A DNA stretch of 10,120 nt from Sulfuricurvum sp. Its GTDB lineage: Bacteria; Campylobacterota; Campylobacteria; Campylobacterales; Sulfurimonadaceae. Below, piece by piece: positions 1 to 5,618 of this stretch. Location of the stretch: positions 1-10,120 of the forward strand of contig JAGXHZ010000119.1 of assembly GCA_024635855.1 (NCBI GenBank), in the 5' to 3' direction. A model generated the notes under the pieces. It searched no databases and was not told where the DNA came from. It saw nothing but the letters and a program-made list of their open reading frames with translations. The stretch's first letter is position 1; the number at the start of each line of letters is the position of its first letter. The position numbers and the translations under genes were made by a program.

Positions 1-287
1 GCATCAAGACGCTTTAGTTGAAGTTTTGCAAGAGGGGAGGAGACACCAAAAGGGAGATGAAGAATGACATCGTAAGACTCTTCAAGAAGCCGTGCAAGAG
101 CCAATCCATCTGCCCCATTGTTACCGCTTCCGCAGACGATGAGAATGGATGAACCAAGGACGAAATGTTCACGAATGGTACGCTCTACCGCGATGGCGGC
201 GTGCTCCATCATGATTTCTTCGCTCAGGGCGAATTTGTCTACGGCACGATAATCTAAAGAGGATACGTCTACATAAAGGTTTTGCAT
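1..287 (-). CDS. nnr: NAD(P)HX epimerase (YjeF N-terminal domain), N-terminal part only
   Basis: I read this on the minus strand from ATG at 287-285; it is open to the window edge, giving 95 residues beginning MQNLYVDVSSLDYRAVDKFA. The segment LIVCGSGNNGADGLALARLL (about residues 49-68) is the glycine/asparagine-rich signature of YjeF_N proteins, which interconvert the R and S forms of hydrated NADH/NADPH so that the damaged cofactor can be repaired in the cytoplasm. In many bacteria this domain is fused to the ADP/ATP-dependent NAD(P)HX dehydratase; whether that holds here lies outside the window. The start is supported by a nearby purine-rich stretch (GCGGAAATGGA on the minus strand). The gene is divergent from kdsD with only 31 bases between start codons. 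A TATACT box on the minus strand (319-314) could serve as its -10. The family call is strong; the full gene structure is not visible. Confidence 0.85.
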   Translation of the reverse strand, partial: MQNLYVDVSSLDYRAVDKFALSEEIMMEHAAIAVERTIREHFVLGSSILIVCGSGNNGADGLALARLLEESYDVILHLPFGVSSPLAKLQLKRLD

Positions 288-306
288 GGATAAAGTCCAT
301 TTCCGC

Positions 307-312
307 TATAAT
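307..312 (+). promoter_or_regulatory. Candidate -10 box (TATAAT) of the kdsD-rluB-rarA operon
   Basis: A perfect TATAAT sits only six bases before the kdsD ATG at 319. A TTGCAT at 282-287, with a 19-base spacer, is at best a weak -35. Campylobacterota housekeeping promoters often lack a clear -35, so this is plausible. With usual spacing, transcription would start at or next to the ATG, giving a leaderless message. No Shine-Dalgarno-like sequence is seen before 319, which fits. This is inferred from sequence only. Confidence 0.5.
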
Positions 313-318
313 TAGTAT

Positions 319-1287
319 ATGAACAACGATTATATCGCAATAGCCTGCAAGACACTTGAAATCGAAGCGCAAACATTGCGTGATGCGATGAAAACCATCG
401 GTAATGAGATTCCAAAATGTGTGGAGATCATTCTCGCATGCCGCGGAAAACTGATTATTACGGGTGTTGGAAAATCAGGACTTATCGGGGCTAAAATGGC
501 AGCCACGTTTGCCTCTACGGGGACGCCGAGCTTTTTTCTCCATCCAACTGAAGCGCTTCATGGCGATTTAGGGATGATTGACGGTGATGATGTTGTCATT
601 GCTATCAGTTACAGTGGTGAGAGTCCTGAACTTAGTGCCATTTTGCCTCATATCAAGCGTTTTGATATCCCCTTGATCGGCATGACTCGCAACAGTGCAT
701 CGACCTTGGGACGGTACAGTGATGAGGTGATTAACATCAATGTTGCGGTTGAAGCGTGTCCTTTGAACATTGCCCCTACGAGTTCTACGACACTGACTTT
801 GGCGATGGGCGATGCGTTGGCGGTGTGTCTGATGGAAGCACGCGGATTTAAAAAAGAGGATTTTGCCTCGTTTCATCCGGGTGGTGCATTGGGTAAAAAG
901 CTGTTTGTAAAAGTATCCGATTTGATGCGTACCGAAAATCTCCCTATTGTCAGCGAAAACACCCCTCTTAAAGAGGCGATTTTGGTGTTGAGCGAAGGGC
1001 GTTTGGGTACGGTCATGCTCATCGATAATGAGGGAAAACTCTCAGGATTACTCAGTGACGGAGATATCCGCCGTGCCTTGCTGGGAAAAGATTTTTCACT
1101 GGAAACGAGTGCTTTTGAGTACGCGACGAAAAATCCAATGGTCATAAATGATGGCTCCATGCTCGCAAGCGATGCATTGGTGCTGATTGAAAACAAAAAA
1201 ATTCAATTGTTAGTCGTCACCGATGGTGAGGGCAAAATTCAAGGTGCATTGCATCTTCATACACTCGTGGAAGCAGGTATCTCATGA
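319..1287 (+). CDS. kdsD: D-arabinose-5-phosphate isomerase (KdsD/KpsF family)
   Basis: This enzyme converts D-ribulose 5-phosphate to D-arabinose 5-phosphate, the first step of CMP-KDO synthesis for lipopolysaccharide; it is cytoplasmic. At 322 residues it has the usual length. The N-terminal SIS (sugar isomerase) domain spans about residues 35-175, with GVGKSG (49-54), HPTEALHGDLGM (75-86), YSGESPE (98-104) and APTSSTT (152-158). FHPGGALGKKL (185-195) carries the conserved histidine of the family. Two CBS domains follow (about 203-258 and 270-320), which usually sense nucleotides or sugar phosphates. The start MNNDYIAIACKTLEIEA matches where family members begin, although there is no ribosome binding site, only a TATAAT box right before it. 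The stop codon overlaps the rluB start (ATGA), so the two genes are probably translationally coupled. A KpsF-type capsule paralogue is the alternative name; in a compact genome with no capsule genes nearby I prefer KdsD. Confidence 0.92.
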   Translation: MNNDYIAIACKTLEIEAQTLRDAMKTIGNEIPKCVEIILACRGKLIITGVGKSGLIGAKMAATFASTGTPSFFLHPTEALHGDLGMIDGDDVVIAISYSGESPELSAILPHIKRFDIPLIGMTRNSASTLGRYSDEVININVAVEACPLNIAPTSSTTLTLAMGDALAVCLMEARGFKKEDFASFHPGGALGKKLFVKVSDLMRTENLPIVSENTPLKEAILVLSEGRLGTVMLIDNEGKLSGLLSDGDIRRALLGKDFSLETSAFEYATKNPMVINDGSMLASDALVLIENKKIQLLVVTDGEGKIQGALHLHTLVEAGIS

Positions 1288-2270
1288 TGAGACTTAACAA
1301 ATTTATAGCCCACTACTCGACTTATTCTCGCCGTGAAGCAGATCAGGCGATTTTGGATGGGTATGTCCGTATTGATGGTGAAATCGAAAAAAATCCAGCC
1401 GTATCCGTGGATGAGCGCAGTGCCAATGTCAGCGTAAGCGGTCATAAAATCACCGCAACCGATCAATTTACGGTCATCGTCTATAACAAACCGCGCGGTG
1501 AGTTAGTGACCAAAAAAGATCCCCAAAACCGTAAAACGATTTACGATTCACTCTCTAGCAATTACAAACATTTTATCCCTGTCGGACGTCTGGACTATGC
1601 GTCAGAGGGATTATTGCTTCTCACCGATGCATCGCGTGTTGCTACTGCACTGATGACATCTAAAATGGAGCGTGTTTACAAGATCAAAATCAAAGGACCT
1701 GTTACCGAGGGGATGAAAATCGCCATGGGTGAGGGGTTAGAGCTTGACGATGCCAGTGCGGGAGCGCATGAGTATGCCGAAGAGGGACCGATGAGCTTCG
1801 CTCCGTTTTACGCCTATCAGGTGCAAAAAGATCAAGGCGATTACTCCATCCTAAAAGTGGCTATCGGAGAGGGGCAAAACCGTGAATTACGTCGCTTCTT
1901 CGCCCATTTCGGTGCTGAAATCGTGGATTTGAAACGCCTTAGTTTCGGAGGAATAGAGCTCAACAATCTTCCAACGGGCAAAGTCCGCTTTTTGGAGCGC
2001 AACGAATATGCCTCTTTACGTGACTTTTTAGAAACAGCGGAAAAAGCGGCTAAAATGAAACAAAAGTCTGAGAAAAAGTTTACTGGAGCTCTTGGTAAAT
2101 TTGATAAGAAATTTTCAAAAGATGGTAAATTCAGCGCAAAGCCTGCAGCAAAAGACGAGAAAAAACCGACCAAACGAGAGTTTATCAAAGATAAAAAAGT
2201 GAAGCCTGAAAATGAAGTTTTCGGAACGAATAAATACAGACCGAAAACGGATAATAAGTTTAAAAAATAA
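1284..2270 (+). CDS. rluB: 23S rRNA pseudouridine synthase, RsuA/RluB/E/F family
   Basis: This 328-residue protein isomerises a uridine in 23S rRNA to pseudouridine during ribosome assembly. An S4 RNA-binding domain fills about residues 1-60 (MRLNKFIAHYSTYSRREAD...DGYVRIDGE). The catalytic domain follows, with YNKPRGELVTKKDPQNRKT (67-85), typical of RluB, and the GRLD motif at 101-104, whose Asp104 is the expected catalytic nucleophile. GEGQNRELRRFF (195-206) is the usual family signature near the end of the fold. From about residue 252 to the end the protein runs into a lysine-rich, low-complexity tail that is probably disordered and RNA-binding. The start ATG at 1284 overlaps the kdsD stop (ATGA) and has AGG six bases upstream. 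The stop TAA shares one base with the rarA ATG. Family assignment is firm; the exact target uridine is inferred from similarity to RluB. Confidence 0.9.
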   Translation: MMRLNKFIAHYSTYSRREADQAILDGYVRIDGEIEKNPAVSVDERSANVSVSGHKITATDQFTVIVYNKPRGELVTKKDPQNRKTIYDSLSSNYKHFIPVGRLDYASEGLLLLTDASRVATALMTSKMERVYKIKIKGPVTEGMKIAMGEGLELDDASAGAHEYAEEGPMSFAPFYAYQVQKDQGDYSILKVAIGEGQNRELRRFFAHFGAEIVDLKRLSFGGIELNNLPTGKVRFLERNEYASLRDFLETAEKAAKMKQKSEKKFTGALGKFDKKFSKDGKFSAKPAAKDEKKPTKREFIKDKKVKPENEVFGTNKYRPKTDNKFKK

Positions 2271-3262
2271 TGGCTGACTTCACCTATTTACTTCGTCCTA
2301 AAACTTTTGATGAGGTAGTAGGACAATCTCATTTATGCTCAAGCGAAGCACCGTTACGTTCTCTTTGCGAGAGCGGAAACCTCACCCACTCCTTTTTTTA
2401 TGGTCCTCCCGGCTGCGGTAAAACAACCTTGGCTCGGATCATTGCCTCCGTTATGGAGCTTCCTTTTTATGAATTTAATGCAACTTCCCTCAAAATCGAA
2501 GATTTACGAAAAATTTTTAATCAATACGAAAATTCTCTCACCAAACCGCTTATCTTTATCGATGAGGTACACCGTCTGGCAAAAAATCAGCAAGAGGTGT
2601 TATTGCCGGTTATGGAAAAAAACAGTGCGTTAGTGATCGGTGCATCGACGGAAAATCCCTATTTTAGCTTGACTGCGGCGATGCGATCTCGTTCACTCTT
2701 GTTTGAGTTGCAAACAATTGGTGTTGATGCGTTAGAGGATTTGTTAGCTCGAACGTCTGTCGTAGTAGAAGACGATGCACGTGAGTATCTGATAGCAAGT
2801 TCAGGAGGTGATGCTCGTGCCATGCTCAAGCTCCTGGAAGTAGCATCAGTCCTTAATAAACCTATTACTCTCTCTTTGCTCAAATCTCTTCGTCCCACCG
2901 CACAAGCACAGGGGAGTTCGGAAGCAGGAGTTCATTATGATTTGGCTTCCGCATTGATTAAAAGTATTCGCGGCAGTGATGCGGATGCGGCGATTTATTA
3001 TCTCGCACGCCTTATCGAGGGCGGTGAACCGCCTGAGTTTATCGCTCGACGGTTGGTCATACTCTCCAGTGAAGATGTAGGCAATGCAAACCCGCAAGCT
3101 CTTACGTTATGCACCTCGGCAATGATGAGCGTGAAGCAAATCGGGTATCCCGAATCACGGATTATTTTAGCGCAAGCAGTGATTTACCTCTGTGCTTCTC
3201 CTAAATCTAATACGGCTTATAATGCAATCAATACAGCGCTCGAAGTGGTCAAAATGGAGTGA
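2270..3262 (+). CDS. rarA: Replication-associated recombination protein A (RarA/MgsA), 5' part of a frameshifted gene
   Basis: RarA is a clamp-loader-like AAA+ ATPase that acts at stalled replication forks and single-strand gaps. This 330-residue frame shows Walker A GPPGCGKT (45-52), Walker B LIFIDEVHR (94-102), sensor 1 STENP (126-130), an arginine-finger region AMRSRS (137-142), and a sensor 2 region GGDARAMLKLLE (179-190). The MgsA-type oligomerisation region follows (HYDLASALIKSIRGSD onward, about 222-328). The frame ends early at TGA 3260-3262, before the conserved end of the family. That end, YLYPHDFGGWVDQKYL, is found at once in the -1 frame (3259-3462). Adding one A to the AAAA run at 3251-3254 gives a continuous reading ...ALEVVKNGVILEIPDAI, which I think is the ancestral sequence. 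The joined protein would be about 390 residues, an ordinary length for this group. The start is ATG 2270, sharing a base with the rluB TAA. Whether the break is biological or a sequencing error in the A-run cannot be told here. Confidence 0.88.
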   Translation: MADFTYLLRPKTFDEVVGQSHLCSSEAPLRSLCESGNLTHSFFYGPPGCGKTTLARIIASVMELPFYEFNATSLKIEDLRKIFNQYENSLTKPLIFIDEVHRLAKNQQEVLLPVMEKNSALVIGASTENPYFSLTAAMRSRSLLFELQTIGVDALEDLLARTSVVVEDDAREYLIASSGGDARAMLKLLEVASVLNKPITLSLLKSLRPTAQAQGSSEAGVHYDLASALIKSIRGSDADAAIYYLARLIEGGEPPEFIARRLVILSSEDVGNANPQALTLCTSAMMSVKQIGYPESRIILAQAVIYLCASPKSNTAYNAINTALEVVKME

Positions 3263-3462
3263 TTTTGGAAATCCCCGATGCAATACGCCCACGCGGAGCA
3301 AACTATCTTTACCCGCATGACTTTGGCGGATGGGTAGATCAAAAGTATCTCTCAAAACCGCTAAAATTTGTCGAGTTTAAAAACAGTGGGTATGAAGCGA
3401 AGATGGGGGAATGGATGGAGAAGGTGTGGGGTTCGTCATCCCGTACTTCACGTGCCCTTTAG
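3259..3462 (+). pseudogene. rarA: C-terminal remainder of rarA in the -1 frame
   Basis: This frame continues RarA after the shift: ILEIPDAIRPRGANYLYPHDF, then GGWVDQKYL and a segment ending NSGYEAKMGEWMEKVWG. The Y-x-Y-PHD-x-GGWV-x-Q-x-YL pattern is the hallmark of the RarA C-terminus. A GTG at 3259 overlaps the upstream TGA (GTGA), so a ribosome could in principle restart here. However, the fragment has no ATPase and would not act alone, so I treat it as the broken-off tail of one gene. The last nine residues (SSSRTSRAL) and the stop TAG 3460-3462 lie in the palindromic repeat starting at 3435, so the insertion has replaced the natural last few residues. I count this as a 3' gene fragment rather than an independent gene. 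Confidence 0.75.
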
Positions 3463-3517
3463 GGTAGATACGGGATTCACAACAGCAGATGGATACCGTG
3501 TCGTAGCACGGTATGAC
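3435..3517. repeat. REPIN-like palindromic repeat doublet
   Basis: Two hairpins lie in opposite orientation. The first has perfect 8-base arms ATCCCGTA (3438-3445) and TACGGGAT (3469-3476), with an inner CCCTTTAGGG. The second has ATACCGTG (3493-3500) and CACGGTAT (3507-3514) with a 6-base loop. The outer ends are inverted copies, GTCAT at 3435-3439 and ATGAC at 3513-3517. Read from either side, each unit follows GTCAT-xCCG...CGGx-AT, the same layout as the repeat inside mod at 4339-4364. This matches the doublet organisation of REP elements moved by REP-associated tyrosine transposases; no such transposase is in the window. Confidence 0.75.
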
Positions 3518-3525
3518 AAAGTAAG

Positions 3526-3708
3526 CTACCCCTTCGACTGCACTGTAATCTTTTCTAACCGCTCATAATGCTCTTTTGCCTCTTTCACTACCGCTTCGAC
3601 TTCAAATCCCTGCATGACTATTTTGTATAAATTTGGCTTATATTTTTCCCAATTATAAATGGTTTTTGTATCTACTCCCAAATAACCTGCCATATCTCTT
3701 TTCGTCAT
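3526..3708 (-). CDS. Small helix-turn-helix protein, possible regulator of the R-M operon
   Basis: This 60-residue protein starts at ATG 3708-3706 and stops at TAG 3528-3526. Residues 1-25, MTKRDMAGYLGVDTKTIYNWE, form a clear helix-turn-helix: KRDMAGYLGV as the first helix and TKTIYNWEKYKP as the recognition helix. The rest, with EAVVKEAKEHYERLEKI, looks like one amphipathic helix that could mediate pairing. There is a good ribosome binding site (AAAAAGG on the minus strand, six bases before the ATG). It is divergent from mod, with 152 bases of repeat-rich DNA between the two starts; this is the arrangement of small DNA-binding controllers of restriction-modification genes. The protein is shorter than a typical C-protein and I cannot assign it to that family, so the regulatory role is inferred from fold and position. 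Its stop lies only nine bases from the REPIN-like doublet. Confidence 0.65.
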   Translation of the reverse strand: MTKRDMAGYLGVDTKTIYNWEKYKPNLYKIVMQGFEVEAVVKEAKEHYERLEKITVQSKG

Positions 3709-3764
3709 AAATTACCTTTTTGATAAGCAATTTACTCATTAGATAGCAGCAGAAACAACAATGT

Positions 3765-3802
3765 AATTATTCCATTAATAAGTTATTCTATAAGGAATAA
3801 TT
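3765..3802. promoter_or_regulatory. Inverted-repeat cluster between the HTH gene and mod (candidate operator)
   Basis: Perfect 9-base arms AATTATTCC (3765-3773) and GGAATAATT (3794-3802) are separated by 20 bases. The spacer holds another perfect palindrome, AATAAGTTATT (3777-3787), and a further TTATTC copy at 3783-3788 that can pair with GAATAA at 3795-3800. Such repeated half-sites in a divergent promoter region suit binding of a small dimeric regulator such as the neighbouring HTH protein. The repeats are seen directly; the function is inferred. The AT-rich background makes short palindromes less surprising, but the 9-base arms stand out. Confidence 0.5.
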
Positions 3803-3809
3803 CTATTCA

Positions 3810-3826
3810 GCTGATATATAATCAGC
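3810..3826 (+). promoter_or_regulatory. Palindrome enclosing a TATAAT -10 box upstream of mod
   Basis: GCTGATATATAATCAGC has perfect 6-base arms (GCTGAT 3810-3815, ATCAGC 3821-3826), and its centre contains TATAAT at 3817-3822. Transcription from this box would begin near 3829-3830, leaving a leader of about 31 bases before the mod ATG at 3861. No good -35 is visible. A protein bound to the palindrome would sit directly on the -10, the geometry of a repressor site. The mod leader ends in an A-rich stretch with AAGAAG as the only ribosome binding candidate. Confidence 0.5.
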
Positions 3827-3860
3827 AACTATTACTCATAAAATTAAAAAAAGAAGAAAC

Positions 3861-5618
3861 ATGGCTTTGGCAATTTTCCAACATATGCAAGAGGTACTCA
3901 AAAAGAGTGAACGATTTATCGATAAAGAGGGGAATATTTTTGTACACAATGTACTCGAAGCAATAGAAAATCTCGACCCTGAATTTATCGGTTTACTTTT
4001 AGGCGATGAAAAGGCAAAAGAGCAGTTTTTTATCTCGATAGAGGGTGCTTTGGTTCTGAATCAAAACAAGCTTATAGAGTTTTTTACGATGAACGAATTT
4101 AGTAAAAACTCGTATACAAGCTATACCAACAAAATAGGGCTTATAAAAAAAGACAGTTTTGTCAAAAAGTTTGACGATGTAGTTTTGGCATGGCCGCATA
4201 AAGATTGCGTTTTAGAAGGTGGACAAAGTAAAGATGATGAAAAAAACAATGAAGTTTTTTACAACGAAATACTAAGCCGTGATGAGATTGATAGACTTTT
4301 TGAGCCAAAAGCGCTTACTAATATAAAACGATACTCCCGTCATTCCCGCGAAAGCGGGAATCCAGCTTGCGAAGAATCCATCCCCTCTGAAATTACAATG
4401 GACGACAACCTAATCCTCAAAGGAAATAATCTCATAGCCCTGCACAGTTTGAAGAAAAAATATGCGGGAAAAGTGAAACTTATCTACATTGACCCACCCT
4501 ACAATACAGGAAATGACAGCTTCAAATATAACGATAAATTTAATCATTCAACATGGCTCACGTTTATGAAAAATAGGTTGGAAATGGCACGTGAGATGTT
4601 ATCAAAAGATGGAACTATTTGGATTAATCTTGATGACACGGAAGCCCATTATTGCAAAGTATTATGTGATGATATTTTTGGTCGGAAATCATATATTGGT
4701 ACTGTAGCTTGGAAAAAAACTACAGGGGACAATAAGCCATCATTCGCATTCACGCATGACAATATTTTAATTTATGGTAATGAACATAATCAATTACCTC
4801 GCCATAAACTTGATGAAAAACAGCAAAAACAGTATAAAAATCCTGATAATGATTCACGCGGATTATGGGCAGAAACTGATTATCGTAGTAAATGGACAAA
4901 GGAAGAAAGACCAAATCTATATTATGGAATTATTAATCCAATGACGAAAGAAATAATTTTTCCTGATACCTACTCTGACTCTACAAGGGTGTGGGCATGC
5001 GATCAAACAACACATCAACAGAGAATTGATGATAAGCTAATTTGGTGGGGAAATGATGGAAAGTCAAAAGAGCCGAAAAAAAAGAGGTTTTTGAGTGAAC
5101 ATAAAGGTCAGAATACCCGTAGTGTGTGGTTGGATGCTGGTTCAAATGATGAAGCAAGTCAACATTTAAAAGAATTGTTCAATGGTATGGATGTTTTTAA
5201 TAACCCAAAGCCTGAAAAATTAATTCAACGCATTATGAATATTGTTACAAATGAAGGTGACATTATTCTTGACTACCATTTAGGCAGTGGCACAACCGCC
5301 GCCGTAGCGCACAAAATGAACCGTCGCTATATCGGTATCGAACAGATGGACTATATCGAAGATATTGCCGTAGAGAGAATGAAAAAAGTGATTGAGGGCG
5401 AACAAGGCGGTATCAGTAAATCGGTTGGATGGGGCGGTGGAGGCAGTTTTATTTACGCTGAACTCAAACAGATTGACACTTTCAAAGAGGCTGAAATAGG
5501 CAAACTCAATAAAAATATGTACTATCTTCCCGTGAGTGAGATAGAAGATGATGAGTATAAAATATCAAGCGAAGAGATAGCCATTAACAAACAGTTTTAT
5601 GGACTTGAAAATGTCTAA
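3861..5618 (+). CDS. mod: Type III restriction-modification system methyltransferase (Mod)
   Basis: Mod recognises the target sequence and methylates an adenine (N6), both alone and as part of the Mod-Res restriction complex. The 585-residue protein is a beta-class amino-methyltransferase: motif IV DPPYNTG lies at 211-217, before the AdoMet-binding motif I DYHLGSGTT at 471-479 (then AVAHKMNRRYIGIEQ). The region between, about 280-450, is the expected target recognition domain. Residues 1-155 (MALAIFQHMQEVLKKSERF...) form the usual N-terminal helical domain, so the start looks right. Residues about 158-176 (YSRHSRESGNPACEESIP) are encoded by a palindromic repeat inserted in frame in the linker just before MDDNLILKGNNLIALHSL. 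Codons in the recognition part are more AT-rich than at both ends. The gene overlaps res and surely shares its transcript. All motifs needed for catalysis are intact. I see no long simple-repeat tract of the phase-variable type. Confidence 0.93.
   Translation: MALAIFQHMQEVLKKSERFIDKEGNIFVHNVLEAIENLDPEFIGLLLGDEKAKEQFFISIEGALVLNQNKLIEFFTMNEFSKNSYTSYTNKIGLIKKDSFVKKFDDVVLAWPHKDCVLEGGQSKDDEKNNEVFYNEILSRDEIDRLFEPKALTNIKRYSRHSRESGNPACEESIPSEITMDDNLILKGNNLIALHSLKKKYAGKVKLIYIDPPYNTGNDSFKYNDKFNHSTWLTFMKNRLEMAREMLSKDGTIWINLDDTEAHYCKVLCDDIFGRKSYIGTVAWKKTTGDNKPSFAFTHDNILIYGNEHNQLPRHKLDEKQQKQYKNPDNDSRGLWAETDYRSKWTKEERPNLYYGIINPMTKEIIFPDTYSDSTRVWACDQTTHQQRIDDKLIWWGNDGKSKEPKKKRFLSEHKGQNTRSVWLDAGSNDEASQHLKELFNGMDVFNNPKPEKLIQRIMNIVTNEGDIILDYHLGSGTTAAVAHKMNRRYIGIEQMDYIEDIAVERMKKVIEGEQGGISKSVGWGGGGSFIYAELKQIDTFKEAEIGKLNKNMYYLPVSEIEDDEYKISSEEIAINKQFYGLENV
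4336..4366. repeat. dRS3/REP-like palindromic repeat inside mod
   Basis: ATTCCCGC (4342-4349) and GCGGGAAT (4354-4361) form a perfect 8-base stem with a GAAA tetraloop, preceded by CCCGTC and followed by CCAGC. It fits the ATTCCC-N8-GGGAAT pattern known as dRS3 in Neisseria and seen dispersed in other proteobacteria. Read in the mod frame it yields the residues RHSRESGNP, a familiar sign of such repeats in coding sequence. Frame is kept on both sides. Confidence 0.85.

Noticed and set aside
3247..3262. Programmed -1 ribosomal frameshift in rarA
   Set aside because: The sequence before the stop (GTC AAA ATG GAG) has no X-XXY-YYZ slippery heptamer, and a single added A explains the break better.
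5076..5083. A8 run in the mod recognition region as a phase-variation switch
   Set aside because: Phase-variable mod genes usually carry much longer tetra- or pentanucleotide repeats or long G/C runs. Eight As in an AT-rich gene are expected by chance, and the frame is intact.
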